A DNA stretch of 15,572 bases from NCBI GenBank assembly GCA_039188505.1, contig JBCCZC010000094.1, positions 1 to 15,572 on the forward strand. Reading direction: 5' to 3'. The position numbers were made by a program, and so were the translations under genes. Of the stretch, positions 1 through 7,487 are shown in pieces (the first letter of the stretch is position 1; every line of letters starts with the position of its first letter). The notes under the pieces are model-generated. The model searched no databases, had not been told where the DNA came from, and worked only from the letters and a program-made list of their open reading frames with translations. Origin of the DNA: JBCCZC01 sp039188505. GTDB lineage: Bacteria; Pseudomonadota; Gammaproteobacteria; Xanthomonadales; SZUA-38.

Positions 1-1236
1 CAACCCGATCCCGTTCTCGTCGAGACGGCCCGAGCTGGTGCTCGCTACGACCGCCCGCCGGTCGGGTCCGAAATTGGACAGCGGGTCCGAGGCACCCTCG
101 GGCCGGCAGAGTTCTTCCAGCGACGGGCGCTGCGCGTCCTGGTCGCGCTGTCCGCGGTGGCTCTCACGTTGATCTGGGTGGCCGGGCTCTTCGAGGAAGA
201 CCTCCCGACTCCGGGCCCCGGCCCGTCGGTTGCCGACCGGGCGCCGCGGCCGGCTGCAGCGGTTGGCGGATCGGAGGGAGCAGCCATGGCGCCGGCGGGG
301 CCCACACGAACGGCGGCGGCGCCAGTCCCGGACCTGGAACCGGCGATCGATCCGGCGAGGCCTGATCTCGCAACACGAGACGAGGCGCCCGCGGTCACCG
401 GGCAATTGTCCTCGAGTGAATCGCAGGCCAGGCCGCTCCAGCCCCCGTCGCCGACGACGGCCCTAGAGTCGGATCCGGGTGTTGCCCGAGCCGAAGTCGG
501 CGTCGCCGATGAGCCAGCCGCAGAGCCTCGCCCATCGGACACCGCTGTCGCGCCTGCACCGGTGGCGACGACCACACCGCCGACCCGATCGCCGGCGATC
601 CATGAGCCGACTTCAGCGACCGTTGCCGAGACCGCACCCGCTCGCGCGGAGCCGACGACCGCGGTGGAACCGCCGCCCAGGATCGAGAGGCCTCGGTCCA
701 CCGAGCGCGCGGCGAATTCGGAGCCCGTCCAGCGGCCGCCTCCGGGTTCCGCCTGGGCGATCGCGGCGGAGCGGTCACGCGCGCTCGATACCGCCGAAGA
801 GCCTCCGGCGGCAGCGCCGCGCGAGGCCCCGATCCCGACCGGCGAGGCGCCGCTGGACCGCCGGCCCGCGGCGGTGATCGACGTATGTGCAACGGCCAGA
901 GCACGGACGCCGGACTTCGTTCGGCACTACGAGGACGGCACGCTCGATGCCTTCGTCGCCCTCTACGCGGAGGACGCGGTCGAGAACGACGCCCGCGGTA
1001 TCGACGCCGTTCGGACGATCTACCAGGATTTCTTCGCCCGGACGAGCGACCGTCGCATGGCCCTGACCGTCAACCGGACGACGGTGCTTGGGGGAACCGT
1101 CTGCCTCCTCACGATGGACTTCGACACCCGATTTCGGACGTCAGCGGGCGAACAGCTCGCGCAGAGCGGCCGGCTGAAGATGTACGTGGCGGTCGAAGGC
1201 GACGAGCCGGCGCGCATCGTCCGCCTCCAGTACTGA
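1..1236 (+). CDS. Membrane-anchored protein with NTF2/SnoaL-like C-terminal domain (5' end outside window)
   Basis: The frame is open from the first base and has no credible start codon before the membrane helix, so the true N-terminus lies to the left; 411 codons are visible. Residues 46-64 form one hydrophobic helix preceded by Arg-Arg and followed by Glu-Glu-Asp, which predicts a cytoplasmic N-terminal part and a periplasmic remainder. About residues 68-290 are a low-complexity linker rich in Pro, Ala, Glu and Thr. From about residue 296 to the stop comes a compact domain with the pattern FVRHYEDGTLDAFVALYAED, then a Lys-Met-Tyr strand and an Arg-Leu-Gln-Tyr end, as in NTF2/SnoaL/DUF4440-type folds. 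The function is unknown; the missing N-terminus could hold an ATPase, kinase or other domain. The domain call is by pattern only. No gene overlaps it, and the next gene starts 175 bp downstream. Confidence 0.75.
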   Translation, partial: QPDPVLVETARAGARYDRPPVGSEIGQRVRGTLGPAEFFQRRALRVLVALSAVALTLIWVAGLFEEDLPTPGPGPSVADRAPRPAAAVGGSEGAAMAPAGPTRTAAAPVPDLEPAIDPARPDLATRDEAPAVTGQLSSSESQARPLQPPSPTTALESDPGVARAEVGVADEPAAEPRPSDTAVAPAPVATTTPPTRSPAIHEPTSATVAETAPARAEPTTAVEPPPRIERPRSTERAANSEPVQRPPPGSAWAIAAERSRALDTAEEPPAAAPREAPIPTGEAPLDRRPAAVIDVCATARARTPDFVRHYEDGTLDAFVALYAEDAVENDARGIDAVRTIYQDFFARTSDRRMALTVNRTTVLGGTVCLLTMDFDTRFRTSAGEQLAQSGRLKMYVAVEGDEPARIVRLQY

Positions 1237-1411
1237 GCCGACGAGGAGGCTCGGAGCGAAACCAGCGACGACCTCTCACGGGGACTCGACTTCCGCCACC
1301 CGATCATCGCGAGCTAACCTGGCCGGGCAGCTTGAGAGCCGTACGCTCCCGATGCGACCGGCTTGTTCGTCGGCCATTGCCCGACTTACCTGCACCGAAC
1401 AGGAGCAACCC

Positions 1412-2224
1412 GTGAGTCAGCGAGTCGTCATCATCACCGGTGCATCTCTCGGCGTGGGCGCGGCGGCCGCGCGAGCCTTCTACGACCAAGGTGACAACCT
1501 GGTTCTCATCGCCCGGGGGCGGGAGGCGCTTGAAGCGCTCAGGCAGTCCTTCCCGGATCAGGATCGGGTCCTTTGCCGATCGCTGGATGTTTGCGACCGC
1601 GAGGGCTGCGCGGCAATGCTGGTTGCCGTGCGGAAGCGATTCGGCCGCATCGACGTGCTGGTGAACAACGCGGGTTACCACCAGCGCGGCCCCGTGGCCG
1701 AAGTCTCCGCCGACGACATGGCGCGCATGGTCGAGGTCAATCTGACCGCGCCGCTGGTGCTGACCCGCATGGCGCTAGAGGACCTCTTGGCGTCGCGCGG
1801 CGCCGTGGTCAACGTCGCTTCGCTCGCCGGCCGAACGATCGTGCCCGGCTCTGCGACCTACTCGGCGACGAAGTGGGGCCTGCGCGGCTTCACCTTCGCG
1901 CTGGCCGAGGAGCTCCGGACCGCGGGCGTCAAGGTCGCCAGCGTATCGCCAGGTCCGATCGACACCGGTTTCATCATGGACGACATCGACGAGGTCTCCG
2001 ATCTGACCTTCTCCCAGCCGATCAGCACGGCCGAAGAGGTCGCCGACGCGATCGTGGCGCTCGTCGACAACGATACAACCGACCTGCCCATGCCCGCCGT
2101 GAGCGGCTGGCTGACGACGCTGAGCTATCTCGCGCCCTGGCTCGGTCGCAAGCTGCGGCCGCTCCTCGAGCGCCGCGGTCGCCGCACCAAGGAACGTCTC
2201 AAGGCGGAGCGCGGACAGGCCTGA
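1412..2224 (+). CDS. SDR family NAD(P)-dependent oxidoreductase
   Basis: A 270-residue classical short-chain dehydrogenase. The cofactor motif TGASLGVG is at residues 9-16, NNAG at 85-88, the structural Asn at 110, and the catalytic Ser137, Tyr150 and Lys154 (YSATK) are all present. PGPIDTGF at 180-187 is the usual loop after the sixth strand. The enzyme should oxidise or reduce a hydroxyl/keto group with NAD(P)H; the substrate cannot be read from sequence. After residue 230 there is an extra tail with a hydrophobic stretch (WLTTLSYLAPWLG) followed by a very basic helix, which may sit at the membrane; similar tails occur in SDRs of lipid metabolism, but that link is inference. The GTG start at 1412 is preferred over an ATG at 1352 because AGGAG at 1401-1405 lies six bases upstream and the Rossmann fold begins at once. 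Confidence 0.9.
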   Translation: MSQRVVIITGASLGVGAAAARAFYDQGDNLVLIARGREALEALRQSFPDQDRVLCRSLDVCDREGCAAMLVAVRKRFGRIDVLVNNAGYHQRGPVAEVSADDMARMVEVNLTAPLVLTRMALEDLLASRGAVVNVASLAGRTIVPGSATYSATKWGLRGFTFALAEELRTAGVKVASVSPGPIDTGFIMDDIDEVSDLTFSQPISTAEEVADAIVALVDNDTTDLPMPAVSGWLTTLSYLAPWLGRKLRPLLERRGRRTKERLKAERGQA

Positions 2225-2332
2225 TTGCAACCCGGCGGCGCCTGGCGATCGTCTTCGTGATACCGGGTCTGCAAGCGTCGCCCGAAGAATCCGGTCCCTG
2301 TTCGGGTCTCCCCTGATCAGGAATCGCCCTCC

Positions 2333-3379
2333 ATGCATGCCAGCGTCCAGGAATACTACGGCCGGATCCTCTCCAGCAGCGCGGATCTGAAGACGAGCGC
2401 CTGCTGCACCGTCGACAGCGTTCCCGAGCAGATCAAGCCGATGATCGCGCGTGTTCATCCCGACATCCGGGCGCGCTACTACGGTTGTGGCCTGCTCGCG
2501 CCCCAGGCGCTCGAGGGTGCGCGCGTGCTCGACCTCGGCTGCGGTACCGGTATGGACTGCTACGTTCTGGCCCAGCTGGTCGGCGAGCACGGCGAGGTTG
2601 TCGGGGTCGACATGACGCCGGCGCAGCTCGAGCTTGCCCGCGAGCATCAGGAGTATCACCGGCAGAGCTTCGGCCATGCGCGATCCAACGTCCGGTTTCT
2701 CGACGGCTACATCGAGGCGCTCGATGCGCTCGACCTGGACGCCGGCAGCTTCGACGTCATCGTTTCGAACTGCGTGGTCAACCTGTCGCCGGACAAGCCC
2801 TCGGTGTTCGCCCAGGCGCGGCGACTGCTCGCAGACGGCGGCGAGTTCTATTTCTCCGATGTCTACGCCGATCGCCGGGTACCGACCGCGGCCCGCGAGG
2901 ATCAGGAACTCTGGGGCGAGTGCCTTGCCGGTGCGCTGTACTGGAACGATTTCCTGGCCATGGCGCGACGCGCAGGATTTCTGGATCCGCGCCTGGTGAC
3001 GTCGCGGGAGCTCGAGATCACCGACCCGACCATCGCCGCCAGGCTTGACGGGATCCGATTCTACTCGGCGACCTACCGGCTGTTCGCGCTGCCGGATCTC
3101 GAACCGACCTGCGAGGATTACGGCGAGGCCGTGCGCTATCTTGGCACGGTGGCCGGATCGGAGGGCGCCTTCCAGCTCGACCGTGATCACGTCATTGCCA
3201 CCGGCAGGATCTTTCCGGTCTGCGGTAACACGCGCGAGATGCTTGCGCGCACGCGCTTTGCCGACCACTTCGACTTCTACGGTTCCACCGATCGTCACTT
3301 CGGCCCCTTCCCGGGCTGCCGCGCGCCGACCCCCGAGGTCGCGCCGGCGGTCGAGGTTGCCGAGGCGTCCTGCTGCTGA
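2333..3379 (+). CDS. arsM: Arsenite S-adenosylmethionine methyltransferase (ArsM type)
   Basis: A 348-residue SAM-dependent methyltransferase of the ArsM family, which converts As(III) to methylated arsenicals in the cytoplasm. SAM-binding motif I (DLGCGTGMDC) is at 67-76, followed by GVDMT at 91-95. The arsenic-binding cysteines are all in family context: Cys24/Cys25 in SACC, Cys52 in YYGCG, Cys147 in SNCVVNLS and Cys197 in GECLAGALYW. These correspond to the four functional cysteines of the algal enzyme CmArsM (C44, C72, C174, C224). The C-terminal region with FALPDLEPTCEDYG and a Cys-Cys end is also typical. The start ATG has AGGA at 2319-2322 about ten bases upstream. No arsR, arsB, acr3 or arsC is next to it, so arsenic control by a neighbouring ArsR is not evident. 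Family assignment is strong; activity on arsenite is inferred from the conserved cysteines. Confidence 0.92.
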   Translation: MHASVQEYYGRILSSSADLKTSACCTVDSVPEQIKPMIARVHPDIRARYYGCGLLAPQALEGARVLDLGCGTGMDCYVLAQLVGEHGEVVGVDMTPAQLELAREHQEYHRQSFGHARSNVRFLDGYIEALDALDLDAGSFDVIVSNCVVNLSPDKPSVFAQARRLLADGGEFYFSDVYADRRVPTAAREDQELWGECLAGALYWNDFLAMARRAGFLDPRLVTSRELEITDPTIAARLDGIRFYSATYRLFALPDLEPTCEDYGEAVRYLGTVAGSEGAFQLDRDHVIATGRIFPVCGNTREMLARTRFADHFDFYGSTDRHFGPFPGCRAPTPEVAPAVEVAEASCC

Positions 3380-3446
3380 GCCAGCAAGCGCGGTGAGCCT
3401 ATCGATCGGGCCCCTCCGGCGGCTAGCTGCTATGCTTCGCGACCCG

Positions 3447-3460
3447 GCGGCCAAGGCCGC
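3447..3460. repeat. Perfect GC inverted repeat between arsM and the YkgJ-type gene
   Basis: GCGGCC-AA-GGCCGC is a perfect inverted repeat. It lies 67 bp after the arsM stop and 23 bp before the next start codon. It could fold as a short hairpin, but there is no T run, so intrinsic termination is doubtful. Confidence 0.4.
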
Positions 3461-3483
3461 GGCTTCAGACATTCGGGACAGCG

Positions 3484-3996
3484 ATGCGAGAGTGTGGGTC
3501 GTGCACGGCGTGCTGCAAGGTCACGCGGATCAAGGTGCTGGAAAAGCCGGCGGGCAAGTGGTGTCAGCACTGCAAGCCCGGCGCCGGCTGCACGATCTAT
3601 GAAAGCCGCCCGGACCCATGTCGGGAATTTGAGTGTCTCTGGCTGGTGGACTCGGCGGGCCTGCTGCCGGAAGAGGCCCGCCCGGACCGCAGCAAGCTGA
3701 TGTTCGATATCCAGCAGGGAGGTGATTCCGGTCTCCGGCAGTTCGTGCGCGCGTTCGAGCTCGCTCCGGGCGCGGCACAGAAGCCGGCAGGCAGACGCCT
3801 CATCGACGCCATCCGCCGCCGCGGGCAGCTGATCGCGACGTTCCCACCGAATCAGACGCCCGGTCTCCTGATCTTCCCCCCCGGCCAGCTCCAGCATGTC
3901 CGCGAGCAGGGCCTGCGCGAGGGTGCAATCACCGCTACCCGCGATCCAGACGTCTACCGCTGCACGCACAAATTCTCCGACCCTGACCAGGACTGA
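3484..3996 (+). CDS. YkgJ-type Cys-rich zinc/iron-chelating protein (UPF0153-like)
   Basis: A 170-residue soluble protein with ten cysteines. The N-terminal CGSCTACC (residues 4-11) is the signature of the YkgJ/UPF0153 family, followed by Cys27, Cys30 and Cys36 (WCQHC...GCTIY), then Cys46 and Cys51 in RPDPCREFEC, and a late Cys160. Members are annotated as zinc- or iron-cluster-binding proteins; the biochemical role is not established. About residues 60-170 are less conserved and contain a proline-rich stretch PPNQTPGLLIFPPG. The start is set by the motif beginning at residue 4 and by GGGA at 3475-3478, five bases upstream. It lies 104 bp after arsM on the same strand; a role in metal(loid) handling with arsM is possible but only inferred from position, since this family occurs in many contexts. 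Confidence 0.85.
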   Translation: MRECGSCTACCKVTRIKVLEKPAGKWCQHCKPGAGCTIYESRPDPCREFECLWLVDSAGLLPEEARPDRSKLMFDIQQGGDSGLRQFVRAFELAPGAAQKPAGRRLIDAIRRRGQLIATFPPNQTPGLLIFPPGQLQHVREQGLREGAITATRDPDVYRCTHKFSDPDQD

Positions 3997-4070
3997 CGCC
4001 TGGCTTGACGCCCGTCATGGCGAAATCCGGCGCTCGGGCGCAAGCTGAAAGCGAGCAGAGTCTGGGCACA

Positions 4071-4085
4071 GCGGGGCCGCCCCGC
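4071..4085. repeat. Strong GC hairpin upstream of the cytidylate kinase-like gene
   Basis: GCGGGG-CCG-CCCCGC forms a six-pair, all-GC stem with a three-base loop. It ends 14 bases before the AGGAGGA ribosome binding site of the next gene. It is followed by AGCATTT, a poor T tract. It may end transcription from the gene before it or sit in the 5' leader of the gene after it. Confidence 0.4.
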
Positions 4086-4113
4086 AGCATTTGCCCGGCA
4101 GGAGGAAGAGGTC

Positions 4114-4806
4114 ATGGCACACAGCGCACTCGAAGCACTGATTCGACAGATCGAGGCGGTCGCCTACGACGACACGCATGTTCCGGCAGTCCGGTGGCAG
4201 TCCAGCACCGTAGTCACCATTTCAGGGGCACCGGGCTCTGGTGGAGACGCCATAGCACGAGACGTCGCGGCAGCGCTCGACGTTCCGCTCTACGATCGCG
4301 AGATCCTCGAGGAAGTTGCGCGCGCGAGCGGCATCGACCGACGCCTGCTGGAGCGGCTCGACGAGAGTGTCTCTGCGCTGAAGGGCGCCTGGCTGCGTGC
4401 GATTCTGACGGGAGAGAACGTCTTCAAGGATTCCTATCGGCGTAACCTCGTCAACGCGATCCTAAGCATCGCTGCCGGCGGCGGCGTCATCATTGGACGC
4501 GGCGCGAACCTCGTGCTGGGGGACGAGCAGGCATTCCGGGTCCGGATCGTCGGCTCCGAGGCGTCGAGGGTAGGCCGTATGGCGCGCGATGGTGGTGTGG
4601 AACTCGCCAAGGCCAGGTCGCTCGTTACCGTCGAGGACCGCAAGCGCAGCGACTTCATTCGCACCCTCTTCGGACGCGATATCAACGACCCGATCAACTA
4701 CGATCTCGTGCTCAATTCCGATCGCCTCGACAGGGGCATGATGGTGGAGCTCATTCTCGCGGCGAGCGGCGCTTCGGTCATGCCGCCGATGGCGGAACCG
4801 AGCTGA
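4114..4806 (+). CDS. Cytidylate kinase-like family P-loop protein
   Basis: A 230-residue protein of the cytidylate kinase-like (Cytidylate_kin2) family. Residues 32-49 (STVVTISGAPGSGGDAIA region) form the nucleotide-binding loop, which in this family has GSGG instead of the classical GK[ST]. PLYDREILEEVA at 58-69 follows as in relatives. VIIGRGANLVL at 125-135 and the closing NDPINYDLVLNSDRL (191-205) are strong family marks. Relatives are thought to phosphorylate a nucleotide or similar substrate, but they are distinct from the essential Cmk; I do not assign a substrate. The first 30 residues form a helix outside the core. AGGAGGA at 4100-4106, seven bases upstream, makes the ATG start firm. 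It is the last gene of the left + strand block. Confidence 0.85.
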   Translation: MAHSALEALIRQIEAVAYDDTHVPAVRWQSSTVVTISGAPGSGGDAIARDVAAALDVPLYDREILEEVARASGIDRRLLERLDESVSALKGAWLRAILTGENVFKDSYRRNLVNAILSIAAGGGVIIGRGANLVLGDEQAFRVRIVGSEASRVGRMARDGGVELAKARSLVTVEDRKRSDFIRTLFGRDINDPINYDLVLNSDRLDRGMMVELILAASGASVMPPMAEPS

Positions 4807-4860
4807 ACCGACCGCAGGGCCGGCGTCTTCGGGGCCGACGGAAGCGGCCGGCGACCGCCC

Positions 4861-5178
4861 TTATCGTGCGACGCCCGCGCGCGGCGCTTCCAGCGCCGAG
4901 GTTCGCCCGGAATGATGGACGTGCATCCGGCCTTGTTCGACCCGAAGCACCGAACCCACGGGCGGAAATCGGAACGTGAAGGCGTGCTGCAGCGCCCGGG
5001 GACATCGGACGACGACGGCCCACCGGTAGCGACCGGGTCCGTCCAGTGCGACAAAGTCATCCTTGTCAGGGACGACCCACGCGGCCCTGGCCGGCAGCGA
5101 TTCCGGGCAGGCCACCCCGACGAGGCCACGGCCATCACAGGAGGGCGTGACGGGCGGTGCCGGGTGCGATGCAGTCAT
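4861..5178 (-). CDS. Possible small hypothetical protein
   Basis: This open frame would give about 105 residues starting MTASHP, with GAGGA about eight bases before the start on the minus strand. Codon positions show the expected high-low-high GC pattern (third and first positions near 80%, second near 60%). The middle has a plausible folded stretch (WVVPDKDDFVALDGPGRYRW then AVVVRCPRAL and FTFRFPPVGSVLRVEQGRMHV). I recognise no family. The opposite strand in the same codon register is also open (from 4912) but gives a highly charged, low-hydrophobicity product and is less convincing. The gene would lie 100 bp downstream of the sulfotransferase gene at 5279-6589, on the same strand, and convergent to the cytidylate kinase-like gene. 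It may simply be non-coding. Confidence 0.4.
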   Translation of the reverse strand: MTASHPAPPVTPSCDGRGLVGVACPESLPARAAWVVPDKDDFVALDGPGRYRWAVVVRCPRALQHAFTFRFPPVGSVLRVEQGRMHVHHSGRTSALEAPRAGVAR

Positions 5179-5278
5179 CGCCGATCCTCGTGTCTGTGCT
5201 CCCATGGCGGCAGTAAGGGGCAGCGCGGCTGAATCCGGGCTGAATTGATCGGAATGCAGAAGGGCGGGGCGTCGCGGG

Positions 5279-6589
5279 TTAGCGGGATAGCATGCCGCGG
5301 AGGCGGATCAGCAGCGAACGAAACCGGAAGCTGCGGCTCGTCCGCTCCCCGCCGCTGCGGATCCGGTAGTCGTTCAACTTGCCTCGGATGATCTCACCGT
5401 TCGGCCGGAACGCGTGCGCCGCCGCCATGAAATGGCTGGCTGCCTCAAGATCTCCGCGGTCCTCGAGGTAGAGGGCGAGTTCGCGGCAGAAGTCGGCCTC
5501 GGCGCCATGGGCGTCGTCGCGGAGCCGGGCAACGAGGGCGGCGATCGTCTCGCGGTCCGGGGCAGGACCATCCTCGCTCGGGGCAACCCCCAGGCACCGG
5601 TAGTAGTGGGGGTTCGGCAGGGAGAGGTTCGGAAATTTCCCGGCCAATTCCGCGAGTAGCCCGTGCAGCTGAGGTGCCTCCCGCTTGACCCAGCGGGCGA
5701 TCTCGTCGAGCGCGTCGGCGCCGATGTCCTGACCGTGGTAGGGGCGAGGCGGTGTGGCCGCGACGTGGTCCCGGAACGTCGCCAGGCCGTCGAGCGCGTG
5801 CCGCTCCAAAAATTCCGTGAGTTGGTCGACGACGCGGCCATTGAGCTCGGCATAGCGCTGCGGCGTCAGTAGCGAGTAGGGGCGCTGGCCGATGTCGCAC
5901 CGCTGCAGCAGCCGATCGAGCTCCGGACCGAGCCGGCCCAGGGGGAAATGATTGGCGTGGCGCTTGAACTGCAGGGCCTCGAACGTATACGAGGGATTGA
6001 CGACCTGATCCTCCGCCGGGGCGTCAAGGCCCAGGATCGCGAAGAGATCGGCGAGGATCGTGCCACCCGTGAAGAGCGGTTTCGCGTACGGCCGCAGCAC
6101 CACGTCTGGCGCCGGGGACGCGTCGAGCAGCCGGCTCACGTAACGCAGCGTCCGGTAATCGAAATCGTCCGGCAGGTGAAAGCGACTGGTCCGGTCGTGG
6201 CGTTTCACGCGCTGGTTGTAGCCCGACTCCTCGAGCTCGATCGGGTGCCGGAGGTAGGCGATGAACTCCGCCTCTGGAAAGTGCTCGTGAATTCCCGGAA
6301 TGCGGCGAAAGAAGAACTCCGAGGACAGGAGCAGGGTGTGGCAGCCGCTCGCCTCGAAGCGCGCGCGCAGAGTGTTCACCTTGTCCTTCGAAACCGTCCA
6401 GTTGCCGTCGTCGGTCCGGTCCAGGAGCGCCCCCCGGTTGCCGCTGCTGACGCGATTGCTGTCCATGTCGTGCTTCGGATAGAGCACGCCACGCACCGCC
6501 AGGGCCTCGCGCTGATCGTTCAGCACGGCCTGGATCGCGGAGGTGCCGGTCTTTCCGGGACCCGCATGGATGACGATGCGTTTCGGCAT
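5279..6589 (-). CDS. Sulfotransferase family protein with C-terminal helical extension
   Basis: A 436-residue PAPS-type sulfotransferase homologue. The 5'-phosphosulfate loop is HAGPGKTGTSAIQ at residues 8-20, directly at the N-terminus. The 3'-phosphate-binding region is AYLRHPIELEESGYNQ at 111-126, with the expected Arg114 and Ser122. It should transfer sulfate from PAPS to a hydroxyl of a sugar or other acceptor; similar GKTGTSAIQ enzymes are often in polysaccharide or capsule contexts, but no glycosyltransferases are seen here. Residues about 365-405 (CRELALYLEDRGDLEAASHF onwards) resemble a TPR-like helical pair, and the tail is very basic. There is no signal peptide or membrane helix. 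The ATG start fits the P-loop position; the ribosome binding site is weak. It is divergent from a second sulfotransferase gene 121 bp away. Confidence 0.85.
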   Translation of the reverse strand: MPKRIVIHAGPGKTGTSAIQAVLNDQREALAVRGVLYPKHDMDSNRVSSGNRGALLDRTDDGNWTVSKDKVNTLRARFEASGCHTLLLSSEFFFRRIPGIHEHFPEAEFIAYLRHPIELEESGYNQRVKRHDRTSRFHLPDDFDYRTLRYVSRLLDASPAPDVVLRPYAKPLFTGGTILADLFAILGLDAPAEDQVVNPSYTFEALQFKRHANHFPLGRLGPELDRLLQRCDIGQRPYSLLTPQRYAELNGRVVDQLTEFLERHALDGLATFRDHVAATPPRPYHGQDIGADALDEIARWVKREAPQLHGLLAELAGKFPNLSLPNPHYYRCLGVAPSEDGPAPDRETIAALVARLRDDAHGAEADFCRELALYLEDRGDLEAASHFMAAAHAFRPNGEIIRGKLNDYRIRSGGERTSRSFRFRSLLIRLRGMLSR

Positions 6590-6624
6590 GACGCGTCAAG
6601 GGGTGCGGCTCTGAGCGGAGCGCG

Positions 6625-6633
6625 ATCTTAGCA
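6625..6633 (-). promoter_or_regulatory. Extended -10 candidate for the minus-strand sulfotransferase gene
   Basis: On the minus strand TGC-TAAGAT matches an extended -10 element (TGn plus a four-of-six match to TATAAT) and lies about 35 bases before the start codon of the gene ending at 5279. No convincing -35 hexamer is found at the right distance. Seen in sequence; function is inferred. Confidence 0.25.
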
Positions 6634-6710
6634 CGGGTCTCGGCGGCGCCGGCTTGACTTGCTCGAGCGGGCCGCGCAACGTGCGCGGTGGTCAATAGCG
6701 GACGCCGGCA

Positions 6711-7487
6711 ATGAAACGAGTCCACATCGTAGGCGCACCGCGCAGCGGAACGACGCTGATGCTCGAGCTCATGCGCACCGGGTTCGGCTTTCGCCAGGTG
6801 TTGCGGACGGAAACGCCGTTTCCGGAGCTGCCATCCGCGATGATGGGTGCCGAGACGGTCCTCAGTAAGAAGCCTGGCGATCATGCGTGGTTGGAACACG
6901 TCCTGCCGGTCGACGGCAATGCGTGGTTCATCGCGCTGCTTCGCGATCCGCGCGATATGGTGGTCAGCCGCCACGGCGGTGCGCCCGACCGCTACTGGGC
7001 GAACCTGCGCCAGTGGCACCGGGCCCACGATCGACTGCGGGCCTGGCGTGATCATTCGCAGCTCAGGATCGTCGGTTATGAGCGGCTGGTCGCGCAGCCG
7101 GATGCCGTTCAGGACGAGCTGGCCGAGTGGCTCACCTTTCTCCCTCGGCGCCAACGCTTCTCGGAGTTTCATCGCTTTTCCCGGCCCACCCGCGAATCCC
7201 GGTTGGCGATGCACCGTGTCCGGCCGATCGATGACGCGAGCGTGGGCCGCTGGCGCCAGCATCTGCCGCGGCTGGCCGGACAGCTGGCGCAGCACGGCCC
7301 GATCTCGAAGGTGCTCATCGAACTGGGCTACGAGGAAGACGATGCCTGGCTGGAGGCGCTGGACGGCGTCGAGCCGGACCTGACGCCTAGCCGTTGGCCG
7401 GAGTTCCGTGATTCCAAACCGCAGAACCAGGATGCCCTGCGGTCCTACTATCGCGCCTGCGGCGCCGATCTGGAGAACAGTCCATGA
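6711..7487 (+). CDS. Small sulfotransferase family protein
   Basis: A 258-residue sulfotransferase of a different subgroup from its divergent neighbour. The PAPS 5'-phosphosulfate loop is GAPRSGTTLML at 8-18 and the 3'-phosphate motif is LLRDPRDMVVSRH at 76-88, with Arg78 and Ser86. VGYERLVAQP at 121-130 and the late VGRWRQHL at 178-185 are typical conserved elements. It is slightly shorter than common bacterial members (about 280-320 residues) but has all core motifs. The protein looks soluble, and the acceptor is unknown. The stop codon overlaps the start of the crotonase gene in an ATGA arrangement, so the two are probably translationally coupled. The ATG start is chosen because the P-loop starts at residue 8; a good ribosome binding site is not visible. 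Confidence 0.87.
   Translation: MKRVHIVGAPRSGTTLMLELMRTGFGFRQVLRTETPFPELPSAMMGAETVLSKKPGDHAWLEHVLPVDGNAWFIALLRDPRDMVVSRHGGAPDRYWANLRQWHRAHDRLRAWRDHSQLRIVGYERLVAQPDAVQDELAEWLTFLPRRQRFSEFHRFSRPTRESRLAMHRVRPIDDASVGRWRQHLPRLAGQLAQHGPISKVLIELGYEEDDAWLEALDGVEPDLTPSRWPEFRDSKPQNQDALRSYYRACGADLENSP

Noticed and set aside
1352..1411. Upstream ATG start for the SDR
   Set aside because: It would add 20 residues before the Rossmann fold with no good ribosome binding site; the GTG at 1412 has AGGAG at the right distance.
1775..3472. A 565-codon open frame on the minus strand opposite the SDR and arsM genes
   Set aside because: It is antisense to two genes with complete family motifs. Its product is Arg/Gly/Ala-rich without recognisable domains, as expected for shadow frames in high-GC DNA.
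6024..7295. A 423-codon minus-strand open frame across the divergent sulfotransferase region
   Set aside because: It spans the intergenic region and overlaps both motif-bearing sulfotransferase genes, partly repeating one of them in the wrong frame.
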